A stretch of DNA of 64,000 nt from Euphorbia lathyris (taxonomy: Eukaryota; Streptophyta; Magnoliopsida; Malpighiales; Euphorbiaceae). Each line of letters opens with the position of its first letter. Positions within the stretch are counted from its first letter, which is position 1. Position numbers and translations under genes: made by a program. Positions 24,045 to 36,331 of this stretch are shown one piece after another. Location of the stretch: the NCBI RefSeq assembly GCF_963576675.1, contig NC_088918.1, positions 35,745,501 through 35,809,500 of the forward strand, in the 5' to 3' direction. The notes under the pieces are model-generated. The model saw only the letters and a program-made list of their open reading frames with translations, made no database searches and was not told the DNA's origin.

Positions 24045-24600
24045 AAATATGACGATAACAAATAACATTCCTACATCTCCTACTCAATGGAAATTTCCGA
24101 GAGAGGCATTTTTAAATTGCAATGTGGATGGCACTATTTTCCCGGAGATAATGTCTATGAGTTGGGTGTTGGCTTTAAAAAGATGATGGTAGTTTTAGGG
24201 TTTGTGGTAGTTGGTTGGTTGATGGTATTCATGAACTAATCGATTGTGGAAGCTCTTGCCTTGAAGAAGAGTTTACTAAGGGCCGTTTTTCTTAATTTAT
24301 TTAAAGTAGAGTAGGAAAAAGATACTAAGATTGTCATTGATAGCATTCGATCCCTTTGTCCTAACCTTCCCGAGTTTGTTAGCCTCATCCAAAATTGCAA
24401 GACCCTCCTCAATGAAAGTCAAAACTTTTCAATATCTTTTGTCCCTAAATTAACGAATGCAACTGCACATTAGTTGCTAGGTATGCTCTTTCCAGTACTA
24501 ATAGTTTTACTCCTTTTTATGCCCCTAGTTGCCCATCAATATAATGTCTAAGGAGGAGGCCTTTTCTGTTTATTGAAGTTGTTTGTTTTCAGAAAAAAAA
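24045..24600 (+). pseudogene. Degenerate L1 LINE RNase H-like 3' fragment with poly-A
   Basis: Across frames the plus strand gives 'LNCNVDGTIF', then 'VEALALKKSL', 'KIVIDSIRSL' and 'SISFVPKLTNATAH', the ordered motifs of the RVT_3 RNase H-like domain. It has several stops and frameshifts and ends in a run of nine A at about 24592. It is interpreted as the 3' end of a 5'-truncated L1 insertion. Confidence 0.75.
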
Positions 24601-24791
24601 ATATATCATTTAGTCATAATTCTAAATACTAATTTCAGATTGTAACAAAAAACAAGCAGCCAAATGCTTGAAATTTTGTTTGAAAATTATACTTTCCTAT
24701 TTTTACAACGAACAAAATCTGCAGTGAGAGACAATATTTCAACTCTCACATTTCTAAGCAGCAAAAGCTCTTGTGAAAATTTTTGCCTTCC

Positions 24792-27567
24792 TCACCAAAA
24801 ATTGGGAGGCATAGGGATTAGTTTTGATTGAGTATTGTTGGGGTTTATATACCGTGAATATCTCATAAATTTATGCATCTTCATTCTAATGCTAGGAACT
24901 TTTCTGGCCACAGCTTGCCATATCATTTGAACAGCATCACCTCTCTTTGATGGATATTGGTACTCAAAAAGATGTTCTATCTCCTTCAATCTCTCCCACA
25001 TTCGGCTCCATTCTTCCTTCGAAATACCCCTTATCATATTTATCAGAAATTTTTCTTTAACAGCATCTGATGTACGAACAAATATGCAGAAGTCAGAGTA
25101 GTCAAGAACATCCTCATAAGGAAGCTCAATGTCGTCGCTGATTATCACCGGAACACAGTGGCTGGCAATGGCGTCGAAGAGGCGGTTCGATGAGGGAGTA
25201 TCACCTGCAATGTTGAGGCAAAATTTGGAGGAGTGCATCCCTCTGGAAGCTTTGTTGATTCCACCCTTTTGAACAGTTCCAAATTGAAAATGCACATCTT
25301 TTTCATCTTTTAGAAGATAAAACAATTCTTGCCTAGCAAACCCACCCTGATTATGGAAAAACCGAAACAAAAATAAAATGAAAAAATTAAGCATGGATCA
25401 AACTTGAGTCTAGCAAAGAATATCAACATTATGAAGGAAAAAAGTAGTGGTATCTCACTTTTCTTAGGAATTAAATCAATTGTTCATAACAAGCTTGATA
25501 TACAAAACAAGGAATTAGACATGCAATCATAAGAACAAGAGATTTATGTGGTTCGGCTATTTTAATCTACACCCACGGGCGATGAGCACATAATTCATTA
25601 GTAATCGGCAAGTTGGTACAACAGTAAGGAAATCCTATCATTTACCTAAGCCTCTAACTCTCAAATCATGAACCAATTTGGCATTTATCTATACCTCATC
25701 CTCAAAAGGTCTCCCGTACACAATGCAGATATGCAGAGCTAGTCAATTGCATTCACAAAACATAGTAGCAGAGTCCATAATGGCTTCAGCAATAACAAAT
25801 TTGAGATGACCTATAAAAAAGATGTCATTTTTCAGGTTGAAATTGCAGGAGGAATTAGGACATTATTATCTTTTCTCTTTTTGTCATCAGAAGACTCAAT
25901 AATATGATCAACTCTTTATTCTTAGCCAATGCCCTTGACATCTCATCCATGAAATTTCTTATTCTGAAATCACTTTTTGTTTCACAAGAGCAATATTTCA
26001 GTTAAATATCTAACAAGCAATTACTATATCTACTGCACCACTCTTAGTTTTGCAACCCCTCATTCTCACTATAATAAGGATTTATTTGCGGTCGAGGGAG
26101 AAGGGAACTTGTTTACTCTGCTCGCATTTTCCTCATATAACTCCCTAAGTACTTCCAAACCTCAGCTCCTTATTCTGCTTAAGATCTCCAATTTCTGAGT
26201 AAAAACAAACACCACTCCACATGAATGCCCAATGTAACAAGTAACAACTGTACCCTCTTTTTCATCCGCATAATAAACCTGGACCTAATTATCTCATAAT
26301 ATCTACAAAATCTAAAGCTTTTGAAAAACCAAATTTTATCTAGGTAATGCAGTCTTGGAGGCAATTCAGGAATTGTATTAATGTCTTTCTAGGAATCGCA
26401 TCGAATTAAATCATCCTCATAACTCAGTTTTATACATCATTATAACGACAAGCAAGCCACATAATTAACCGTAAGCAAGAAATAAAGTGGAAAATTGTCA
26501 CATGCTAAACATTTCATTTATCATACTAGACCTAAGAAAAAAAATTAACAGTACATATATTATAGGGGAAGAACACGTACATCTTTCCTGTATATGGCTC
26601 CTTGAAAGTACAGCAAAATTGGGCGGCTATCGTAGTTAGACAAGTCGTCGGTATAGCTTTTGATTACATGTTTGTAAGGTGCAATGACGTCTTTGTCAAC
26701 ATTTGCAATATTTGGAGGATACCTCCCAAAGTCTGAGAGTATGAACATTGCAGGCCATAAATGCATCCTTGCATCTAACATGCTATTTGGATGGTGAGCC
26801 AAAACGACATGGTCTCGGCCTCCCGACCTCTTCCATTCCTTTTGTGATGTCACATACCGTACCAGTTTCTGTTGCAACACTTTGTTATTGCTCTTCTTCA
26901 TATGAGGATTTACCTTAGAATACCGGTTGTAGCTTAAGGAAGAAAAGAACGGAACAAATATAACATCAGCTTCACTTGAATTTCGGACTCTTATAGCACT
27001 ATTTGCCCTAGGAATAACCGGAATTTCTGAAGCAAGAAGATCCAATGTAAGCCAATATTCTATACTGTGTTGCAAGTTTAACCCCCCAGGATATCCAGGT
27101 ATTTTAGTCTTAATATCAGGCCAAACACTACCCCCTTCAGATTTCCAATCCAAGAGTTCAAAATGAAATTCAGGCGGTAAATCATACATGAAAACCTTAA
27201 GGGGTTGATTCATATCCTCTTTATTGGTATTGCAAGAAACATCTTTCACATGAACTTGATTTTGGATTGCTTCACCTTCTCTTTCTCTTTCTCTTTCTCC
27301 TTCTCCTTCTCCACCACTATCCATAAGGTTTGGATGTTTCCCAATTTTTCGCACATTGCTAGTTTGGGAACCACCATTTTGGACTACAGAATCACGTGGA
27401 CCGTTTGACAAATCATTGTTAGTTAAGTTAGGGCGGACAGGGGCAGTGGAAGTAGAACGCAAGACAAGGAACCAAGATAATATGAACAAGGCCAATATAA
27501 AAGAGAACAAGAAAAATAGAGATATCCTAGAAATAACCCCAAAGGATGGGGCATGTTTCTCAACCAT
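24792..27567 (-). CDS. GT47 (exostosin-family) glycosyltransferase, ARAD1-like, Golgi type II membrane protein
   Basis: Coding exons 27567-26581 (329 codons, ends '..FQGAIYRKD') and 25346-24792 (184 codons plus TGA) join in phase 0 across a 1234 bp GT..AG intron, giving 513 residues. The first in-frame ATG (27567) gives a short cytosolic tail and one membrane segment ('LFFLFSFILALFILSWFLV', about residues 17-35), then a Gly/Glu/Arg low-complexity stem coded by a CT microsatellite (27278-27313). The catalytic region has exostosin landmarks: 'KVFMYDLPPEFHF', 'ADVIFVPFFSSLSYNR', 'HHPNS', 'MFILSDFGRY', 'YFQGAIYRKD', 'SKFCLNIAGDTPSSNRLFDAI', 'CVPVIISD', 'LPYEDVLDYS'. The closest recall is the Arabidopsis probable arabinosyltransferase ARAD1 group (pectic arabinan synthesis); the exact sugar is not provable here. 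An acceptor-like 'ggtttag' just before the ATG and a donor-like 'ccacg/gtatga' at about 27896 suggest a leader intron. Confidence 0.93.
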
Positions 27568-28060
27568 AACTAAACCAATCCCAAACAAAATCAGCAATAT
27601 CTCCAATGAAACATTATAAAGATTCAATCATGAGAATCAGAAATGTCAACATAATCACACATGGGTAAATCTAGTAATCATCAGAAATCAATCTCATTGT
27701 CTAATTCAGCATTTTAAAGATTGAATCAAAAGAATCCATCCCAGTAATCAAGCATTACCACTTCACATTGCGTAGAATGAAAAGAGAAAATAAAGCAAAC
27801 CTAGGAAGAAAAAACACACAAGAGACACGGAAAGGCTGAGAAAACAGTTGGAAAAAAGGGGGGTATTGAAGTAGGTTGTTCAGGATGAAATCATACCGTG
27901 GGAGGGAGGAAGAATGAATGAAATGAATGAAGGAAATGCAGATTCAGCGTTGAGTGTAAAAAATGGAGATGGCGTGGGAATAGGGTCCAACTGTAGGAGG
28001 AGATGGACTTTGTCTGCCTCTCTCTCTTCCCTCCCTCTCTCTTTTTCATAACTTTGCATT
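27568..28060 (-). promoter_or_regulatory. Probable 5' UTR and leader intron of the GT47 gene
   Basis: Upstream of the start codon the minus strand shows 'tttag' at 27570 (splice acceptor) and 'ccacg/gtatga' at about 27896 (donor), bounding a possible 325 bp leader intron. Beyond it is a GA-rich tract (plus strand 'ctctctctt' repeats 28014-28050), common in plant 5' leaders. No TATA box was assigned. Confidence 0.45.
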
Positions 28061-30447
28061 TCCTTTCGCCTTTTTTCTTGGAATTAATTATTTTGTTAGT
28101 TTCATTTTTTAACTGAAAATTCATAATAATATAAACAAACATACAAATTCTTCCAAAAAAACAAACATAAAAATTATCTATTCTCTTTTTTGGCATTTTT
28201 TTTTATGTATGAATAAAATTAGAATAAGAAATAAGTTATAATAAATTTTTTGTAAAGAAAATTTACAATAATTTAATCAATTTAATTATGAATTTTGTTT
28301 TAAAAAAATTTGATCTGAGTTTCTATTTATTACAGTCAAAATTAGAAAAATGAATAACATAATCTAATCAATAGTTTTTGAAATAAGTTGAAAATATTGA
28401 GTAGGCCTAAATTGGCGGAAGATTTTTGAATTTGTACATGAATATAACAAAGCCAACCACAACTCTCACATCAAAAAAGAAAAAAAATAAAATAAAATCT
28501 TAAATAAAATTTGACCAAATCTGAATTGTTATGTTTAATATTGCACCAACATATATACAGGGTGAGCAGGGTCCCAAAATTTAAGATGTGTTTAGTCAAA
28601 TATAGATATTAGCTTAAATAAAAATAATAATAACATAAGGTAATTTATTTACACTTTTTCATTACATTGAGTGCGTATGTGATTTGGATATTCAACCATT
28701 CAAAATTTACAATCTTAATACAAAATTCTATTAATTATTAAGAGTTTACAAAAAAAAATAGCACAGGACCCCAAAAAGTTTAGGACGGCCTGCATATATA
28801 TAGGTGGACTAAATAAATAAAATAAGGCCAACTGTTACAACACCTGTATTTTGTCTTGGCCAAGGATAAAAGTGGTTATCATGCTAGTAAAAGTGCAAAT
28901 TTTAAAGGTTATAATATCTGATTTTAAAGTTAAAAAGTCATAATGAAAGTAAGGGAAAATTTGAGGGGTCATTAGTGTAATTTAATCATTTTAAAATTGT
29001 GCTGTTGAATAAAATTACTACTCTAATAACAGATAACTTGGTGAAAGGTTGATAAAATTCTGTAAAATTTTGGTGAAAAGTGGATGAAACTCTGATTAAT
29101 AAAAGAATAGTTAGTAGAAAATAAGAAAATAATAAAGTGAATATAATAAAATAAGTTTGGCAGAGATCTCTAGCATGTTGATGTCCTTACTAAGAGGCAT
29201 GTGCATTAGTTATATGAATTGCTTTCCTTTTACTTAAAGGACGACTTTGCACCTCCTAACTTGGATCTGCCATTTTAATATCAGTTCCTAGATGCAACTG
29301 GATATGGCTTCTTATGATTCTATGCTATTTCAATGCTCTAATTTCCTTGCTAATGATGATTACACCTACTTACTGGTCCGGTATCCACCCGGAACATTTA
29401 GACCTGTGTTTAATAAGTCGGGTTTGAATAAAGAAAACTGGTATTAGGTCTACTCCGGTTTAGATCCGCCAAAGCCTGGCTATTTCTTGGACAGACTAGG
29501 AATTTCTAGAAATAGAATGGTCTCGCCAGACCTAATCCGTCCTATTAATATTAATTATTAAATTTATATTTTTATATATTAAATATTTATTTTAAGTATA
29601 AAATCTTAATTTTTACTATTAATATATATTAGGTAGGCTTATTTGAGTTGCACTTAAAATTTGATTTTTAAATCCGAGCTCAACCTGACTGGATCCCACC
29701 TAAGCAGCAGGCTGGGTTTTGTGCTAAGTATTTTTAAGTGAAAGATCAGTTTTTAAACTTAAGCTCAATCCGACCAGACCCCGCCTAAGCAGTAGGCTGG
29801 GTTTTGTGCTAAGTATTTTTAAATGAAATATCGTTGGTCCGACCCAGCCCGATCAATTGCATGCTTCTTTTTCCACTTTCAGTCAAATGGAATCAAATAA
29901 CTGAATTTGAATTGCCAAAATTCAGATTTATTGCTACCTATACTGATGTATGTAAGGTTTTGCTCATATCTATCAGCTGAATGGTAAATTTTTTGGACAC
30001 AAAAGAATTGTTTGACTGCTTCAACAATGGTAATGTTTGCTAAAATCCTGTAAAATATTGGCGTAACTTGGTGAAACTCGGTTTCACCTTCATCAAGGTG
30101 AAACTTTGTGTAACTAAAAATTATATACGATAAATCATACTATACTGTTAATATCTGTATGTATATGATATATCAGAGGAAGAAGAATGCAAAAGAAAAT
30201 AAAAATTCCAAAAATAAGTTAAATATGATGCTACTGCTAAGTCACATATATAATGTTATTATTTCAGGAAAATGTTTTGAATCTGAAACATATTAAACAA
30301 CAGGCATCATTCTATGAAAATTTCAGGAAAATGTATTTGCCTTGATGCTTTTTACTCTCATTTCACATAAACAAGGAACCAAATTACAGAGCAGTCAACT
30401 CTTTAATCTGACTCCATACACGTAGTTGAACCATAACTCGTCAAGCT
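28061..30447. other. Intergenic stretch, repeat remnants only
   Basis: No gene was seen. About 28555-28800 carries the motifs 'agcagggtcccaaaat' and 'caggaccccaaaaagttt', reminiscent of decayed hAT ends. A short tandem duplication at 29677-29835 is listed separately. The rest is AT-rich. Confidence 0.4.
29677..29835. repeat. Two-copy tandem repeat, about 85 bp unit
   Basis: Both copies contain 'gcaggctgggttttgtgc' or 'gtaggctgggttttgtgc' followed by 'taagtatttttaa.tgaaa'. The period between the 'agctcaa' starts is about 85 bp, and several substitutions separate the two. It is non-coding. Confidence 0.7.
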
Positions 30448-32952
30448 TCAGAACTGGAACTGCATCTCGGGTTCATAGCCAAGACCGTCAAGGTGAGCAG
30501 CCATCGCCTTGTTCATAGGCGGCGGTCCACATCTTAGAATCTTGACATCAGCTGCTGGTGCAGGGCAGTGCTTCTCAATCATTTCCTTCGACACAAACCC
30601 AACACCACCATTCCATACTTCAGGAGGCTGAGAAGAAAAAAAAAATTCAACGTCTTTGTTAATCAAACCATCATAATGTCTTCTACTTAGTAAATCACAC
30701 ATTCAACTTCAACATAAACAAATGTGTTTGGAAAAGGAAGGCGCTAACCTGATTCAAAACATAGTAGACTTTGAAGCGATCTGGGTAATTAGTTGAAAGT
30801 GCATCCAATTCTTCCTAAAATACATAATACACAATCAAGTTGCTCATCAATTATCCAAATGTATAGCAAACAAACATAAAACTACAAAAGCAAAATAATT
30901 GAAAGGGAGAATTCTGACATGGAGAACATGATTTCCTTTTTACTTTATGCTATAATTACTCGTTTGTTATAACGAAAATACTTTCTTACAAGTGAAGCAT
31001 CATTTATAATACATTATGTTAGTCCGAAAGATTGAAACATGGAAGTAAATAACCCCGTAATCAGACAACAATGCCCACTTCTTAGTCAAAAAAATGAGTT
31101 CATGTGAAATTTTACAGAATACAGCGTAACTATATGCAACTCACAAATGATGGTCAATACTGATAATACTTTGATTTTGCACATATAAAACTTTAATTCA
31201 GTGAGAGCTACATAATTATAAAGCAACAAAATAGAAGTCTTAAGATACGTACCTTTAGAAGAATGTCCTCATACATTACATTGGCATAAATAAGGTAAAC
31301 ATTTGTCCTGTCCTTTGGATTTTCTAATATTGCTCTAGCAACCTATGTGGAAACGTCAAGAAACAGCACAAGTTCAAATTATCATAGCTTTATAAGGTCC
31401 AACACCATCCAAGGCGGTAGCCAGTAGGGTCTCCCAAAAATGATAAGATAAAAGAAACATACTTGAAACATTGGAGTAATGCCTGAACCTCCGGCAAGCA
31501 TTCCAAATGCTCTAACCTGACCAGGTTGATACCTAAAACGCCCCTGTCCAAACAAAGTTATAAACATAGATGAGAATTGTACCCTTTCATAATAGTCACA
31601 TAAGATAACCAACCAACTAAATAAGAATGAAACTATATACACTTGTTACTAGTTACATTCTTGATTTACACCCAAAGTTCAAAAGATCCCTCGACCTTCT
31701 CAAGTAGCGGTGGCTGAAATGTAGCCTCTTTGTTACCAAAGTTAAAATTAGAAACTCCAAAGGGGATTTTAGTGTTTGTAAGACTTGAACAGAGCAACCA
31801 CTCCTAAGTTATATCACTTGTTCTATCAAACTTTTAAGTTAGTATCAATGGTACCCATTTTTTCTGGACTTCAATTCAATACACGTATATATATAGTGCT
31901 GCGATTGCAATGAGATGGTGTAGTGCAGATTGATAATAATGACAATACTCTACAATAGCATGACTATAAATACTGCATTAATATTATCAATCGTTCCCAT
32001 TGAGTAACAATTAACATGCTCATAAAAGTGAAAATAATATTAATAAAAGCATTAAACAGGAATGCAATTCCAAAAGCTTATTGTTAGTTTAATTCAGTTG
32101 CAAGAAGAACATGTACCTTAGGTCCCTTCACCGCAAGACAATCACCGACGCGCATCTCTCTAAAATGATGGGACATCCTTCCTTGTGGATACATCTGAAT
32201 TAGGAAATTCAAAAAAACAGCAAATCAGATTCAAAATATAGGTAAGGAAAACCTATAAACTCAAGACTATCAACAGAAAGTTCTCCTATATATACCTTAA
32301 TAACAAGCTCAAAATGTCCAACATCAGAATCCAATGTAGTTGGAGTATACGGTTTGATAACCTCCTCACCCTGGCTATCCTTGCCCCTATTGAAAAAAGA
32401 AGCATTTCATTGGAACCCAGGAATGAAATCAGGTAACAAATTATGTAGTGCATTATAAGTAAATCAAGTGTAGAGACATTTGATTAGTATTTTGACTCTT
32501 TTCTTGAAGGAATCAATAAACCTGCAGCTTATATGTTGTCCAATTGGAAGGCCCAAGACTGATGTAGGAGTAGGAAGTCCAAAAGTAAACTTTGCTACAT
32601 TATGGCTCAGCTGAGTGCGCTTAACAAGTTTAAATTCCTTGAAATTCTCAGGATCCAAGCACCCTAAATACCAAAATGAGTTGGATTTCGACAAACACAA
32701 ATTAGATAACCAATTACAAAACCCAGTATCAAGACTACATCTTTATTACAGACTAGGATTCAAAAATAGGTGAATCGAAAAACCCCTATCCAGAAATTAA
32801 AAGGAATGATGAAATGACAATGATTAAGAGGTCAAACCTTTGGGTTTCTTTGATGAAAAGAGGAAGACAGCACCAATTACAACGGCTAAAACAGCCACAG
32901 CAATACCTCCAAGAGTCTGAACATCAAGATTTTGCAAGATACTGAAATCCAT
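30448..32952 (-). CDS. CBR1: NADH-cytochrome b5 reductase 1 (CBR1), 8 exons
   Basis: Coding exons: 32952-32838, 32663-32522, 32386-32296, 32194-32117, 31543-31463, 31342-31253, 30814-30749, 30627-30448. All junctions are GT..AG and in frame, giving 280 residues plus TGA, the expected length of plant CBR1. The N-terminus has a membrane anchor ('[18 protein letters not shown]', residues 15-32) followed by 'SSKKPKG'. The FAD-binding motif is '[11 protein letters not shown]', followed by '[10 protein letters not shown]', the NADH-binding '[14 protein letters not shown]' and 'CGPPPMNKA', and the terminal 'PEMQFQF'. The enzyme passes electrons from NADH through FAD to cytochrome b5 at the ER or outer mitochondrial face, feeding fatty-acid desaturation and related reactions. 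No key residue is missing. Confidence 0.97.
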
Positions 32953-32999
32953 GGTAGGGAAAAACACAAGAATTGGTTCTCCGAGGAAGAGGGGAGAGA

Positions 33000-34439
33000 T
33001 TCAAACACAACAAGGTGGATCAGTAGAAATGGCTATATTATTAGTCCCTTCTCACTCTTTTGTTGATTGTGACGCATTAAAATAAATAAATAAAATTGGT
33101 AGGTAAGGAAAAATGGGGCATTGGAGTTTGGAGAAAGGGGGAATCTGGTACACCTACTACCGCAGCCTTTGCTTCAATGGATGGGTTTGGGTTTGGATTT
33201 GGATTTGGATTTGGGTTTGGGTTGGGTTTGATCTGATACCATATTGTTGTCCACACTCCAATCTTTATGTTTGATGTTAAATTTGGGAATCTAACAAGGT
33301 ATAAATCATCATCTCTTTCAACTTTATGGGTTTTTCTTACACAAACTGATTTCCTAAATTTCTATTTTCTATGCAAAAAAAATTTATCTTTTCTTAAATT
33401 TTGTGGGTTAATTAGAATTATTTGTATTAATACTAAACTTCGTTCTTTTGTCATAAATAAAAGTAAAATTGAGAAAATATTTCTAAGAGTACATTGGTAA
33501 TATAAAACGACATATAAAAAAAAAGAAAATAAAAAAGATAAAAGGTCATATAATAAAAAACAGGAAGAGTAACTTGTTTTTTACTTATTTAGAATGAGAA
33601 TGAGATTCTTCGACGAAAATGAGTATCTTCGAGTAACTATTAGAGTAGGTAAAGATGGAAGAAAACCCTGTGGTCTTGAATTCATGTCATTATCTGTGTC
33701 CTTCACGCACACACAAAAAGAATATCAATTTTCTGTATGGATCCTCCTATTGCACACAATATATTCCGGTAAAAAGTAAAAGATTCGCTTCTGGCATCGA
33801 GCTACCCAAACTATGATTCGATGAGAATATCCTTATAGCATTTGAATGTGTGACGCATGTATGACTGCAATAGTGAGACAGGCCAAATGTCTCTTTTTTT
33901 AATGGTTTTTCAAACGATGCGCTCCATAAATTGAGTTCATTTTTTTCACTCTCCCAATTTCACACTCTCCATTTGTAATTTGCATTCTTCGTCACTTTCT
34001 TCCCATCTTTCTCAGTCGTTTTCTTCATTCCTCCACCTCGCGACGACCAACTTCCTTAGTTCTGTATCTTCTTCTTTGTTCCTCCTCCTTATTGAAAGCA
34101 TGTTTTCCATCACCTCTTCTTCTTCGTTTCTCCTCCACTAGCATATGCTTAAGTATCTTTGAACCAACTCTTGAAATGCGGATTGAAAACACATAACCGG
34201 AAGGAGTTTATGAGTACGAATTTGAGGTCCCTATGATGTAAGTATCATACCTTATAAGAATGAAGCACACAATTGAGAGCACACGATCGATGAAAATGTA
34301 AGGATCGACGAAAGATGGAGCCTCAAAAAAGTTTGAAATGTGTAAAAAAAACCCATTATTTGATGTTATGAGAGTTGTAAGATCGTAAAACCATTTAGCA
34401 CTATCAATCTTTGAGTTTATTGTGTTCATTTGAGGTCGG
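33000..34439. other. Upstream region of CBR1, no further gene seen
   Basis: A GGTTTG/GGATTTG tract at about 33183-33236 lies some 230 bases upstream of the CBR1 start codon. The rest is AT-rich with pyrimidine-rich patches (33950-34140). Open frames here are short and without domains. Confidence 0.4.
33183..33236. repeat. GGGTTTG/GGATTTG simple repeat
   Basis: About eight tandem six- to seven-base units alternate 'gggtttg' and 'ggatttg'. The phase and sequence differ from the plant telomere unit (TTTAGGG), so this is a simple repeat, not an interstitial telomere. Confidence 0.8.
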
Positions 34440-34985
34440 ATAGACTTCCTCTAAAGAGTCTAGATTCTCTTTCAAGGAGACCGTAGTCCCTCGAGAGGGG
34501 ACTGCCAGCCTTAGGGTCGGGGGCCTCATAACCCCATTTTGTTTGGGCCTCACCCTTCAGTATGGGGTCTCATGCCCCGAATTGGTGGCCATTGGCCCTT
34601 ATTTTAGCGCCACTCTTTATGGCCCTCATTTCCTAGGGCCATCAATCCCAGCCTATTTTGGGTATTCGAGCCCTTATAAATAAGGGCTCCGAATCTTAAG
34701 CTGGGGTGAAATTTAGATTCAATAGAGTTTTAAAGAAAGAAATAAAGAAGGAAACAAAAAATATAGAGAGAGAAAGTCACCAAAACCTCTCAAAATACAG
34801 TTTATTACAACTTGAGACGTTAGAGATCATAAATCTGTAGAATTCCACTAGAGATCTAAAGCAATTGAGAGGACTCCCGACGTTGAGACTACACCAGATA
34901 CTAGAGGCACGTTCTAAGAGTAACTCACTGAGGGACACAAAATCCGCCACCTTATCTCTTTTGTTGTTTATTTAATTTCTGTAGT
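34440..34985 (+). mobile_element. Possible old LTR (promoter-like, TATA at about 34675)
   Basis: This GC-richer block contains direct 'ggcc' palindromic motifs, a good TATA box ('ttataaataagg', 34675-34686) followed by an A/G-rich leader, and lies just upstream of gypsy-derived coding fragments. The layout is that of an LTR promoter, but no partner LTR or exact ends were found. Confidence 0.35.
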
Positions 34986-35239
34986 TGTAAAATCTATTTG
35001 AGATATCTTTTATAATTTTAATTTATTTATTTCATATAAAAGACATAATTTCAAAATGAATTTTATAAAAAATAACTAGTATACATGGAGCGATTTGATA
35101 GGTCTAGAGAATATTGTACATTTCATCCACCCATGCTCTTTAGTCCTCCTCTGGTCTCTTTTTTATGCCAACAAAAATTGTCTGATTTGTTACCATAGTC
35201 ATGCCCTTGGATTTTGGATGATCCATTGAGGTGAAACAG

Positions 35240-35750
35240 TTGATAATGTATAAACCAACACAATATTATCAAAATATCCCGTAATTTAACTGCTTCCAAT
35301 TATCCGTCATAATGGTATGCGAGATCTCGAACTATATAATGATGTTGTATCTAACAAATCCAATCATTTGCTCTAATATTATCGAGGAAACAACTTTGGC
35401 TTCTATCCACTTGGTAAAATGGTCTACAGCTACGACAAGCCACTTCTGCTAATGAGTGGCTTTAGGGAAGGTTCCCACCAAATTGGTTCCCCATATGGAG
35501 AAACATTACCTCGTCAATACGAGTGTTTTTTTATGGAGGAACATGGGTGAGGTTGGCGTATACTTGAGACTCGTGGCATATTTCCACTGATTCTATATCA
35601 TCTTGCTTAATAGTCAACCAATAATATATCCAGTGAGTCTGGCTTTTCTTACTAAAGTCATAGGCCCCTTATGCACTCAATATATGCCTTCATGAAATTC
35701 TTACCATATATAATAGCATGACGGATCCAACTCTTCATGTGAAGAACTTT
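35240..35750 (-). pseudogene. Ty3/gypsy integrase fragment
   Basis: On the minus strand, allowing frameshifts, the order is 'GKDFMKAYIECIKGPMT', 'FSIWGTNLVGTFPKA', 'KWLVVAVDHFTKWIEAKVV' and 'EISHTIMTDN', the integrase catalytic core of plant Ty3/gypsy elements. The first catalytic Asp position reads Asn ('GTNLVG'). Several stops are present. It is opposite in strand to the neighbouring gag fragment, so the gypsy locus is rearranged or composite. Confidence 0.8.
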
Positions 35751-35829
35751 CTTTGAGCTCTTCAGACCACTACAGCAACGGATGAACTCATGTGTCATTT
35801 GTTATCAACAACACTGGGAGATTCAGTTG

Positions 35830-36331
35830 CTTACTAGTACGATCAAATTTTTCCAAGCTCCATTATATCTTTTAAACAAATGTCTAAAGAGTTTGCAAAT
35901 TATTTCATTACTTCCATTCCAGAAAGCAAGACGATGCAAGATCTCAAGTACTTGGTGTAAGAGCCCATTGACTCCTTAAAAGAATGGGTTAAAAGTATTC
36001 AAAGAGTAGCCATTCAGATTAAGCATTTAAATATGGATGGGGCAGTGAAAGCTATGACAAGCAATTGCCGAAGCAAAGATTTATCTGAAGAGTTAACTAC
36101 CCGAAGACCGAAGAACTTCCCAGATCTAATGCAAAGAGCCAGAGACTTCGTCAAATGAGATAGTCATAAACTAAACCCTTTGCTCAAAGAAAGACTGAGT
36201 TCGGTTCTTCGACCAAAAGTGTCTAAAGGCGACATGAGTAGGGATGATCATAAACGATCCCAAGAGCACACGGATCAAAATTATGCTCATTTGAATGCTC
36301 CTTGTAAAGAAATCTTTTATTGGGTGGAAAC
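35830..36331 (+). pseudogene. Ty3/gypsy gag fragment, upstream half, split by the copia insertion
   Basis: The frame reads 'SFKQMSKEFANYFITS', 'DSLKEWVKSIQRVAIQIKHL', 'AVKAMTSNC' and 'NFPDLMQRARDFVK', the retrotransposon gag domain of plant gypsy elements, with scattered stops. It breaks at 'EIFYWVE' (36331), where the copia LTR begins, and resumes at 44110. Confidence 0.8.

Noticed and set aside
27568..27627. N-terminal extension of the GT47 protein by 20 residues
   Set aside because: It would need a TTG start, and a splice acceptor lies just before the ATG at 27567.
33183..33236. Interstitial telomere repeat
   Set aside because: The units are GGGTTTG/GGATTTG, not TTTAGGG, and are irregular.
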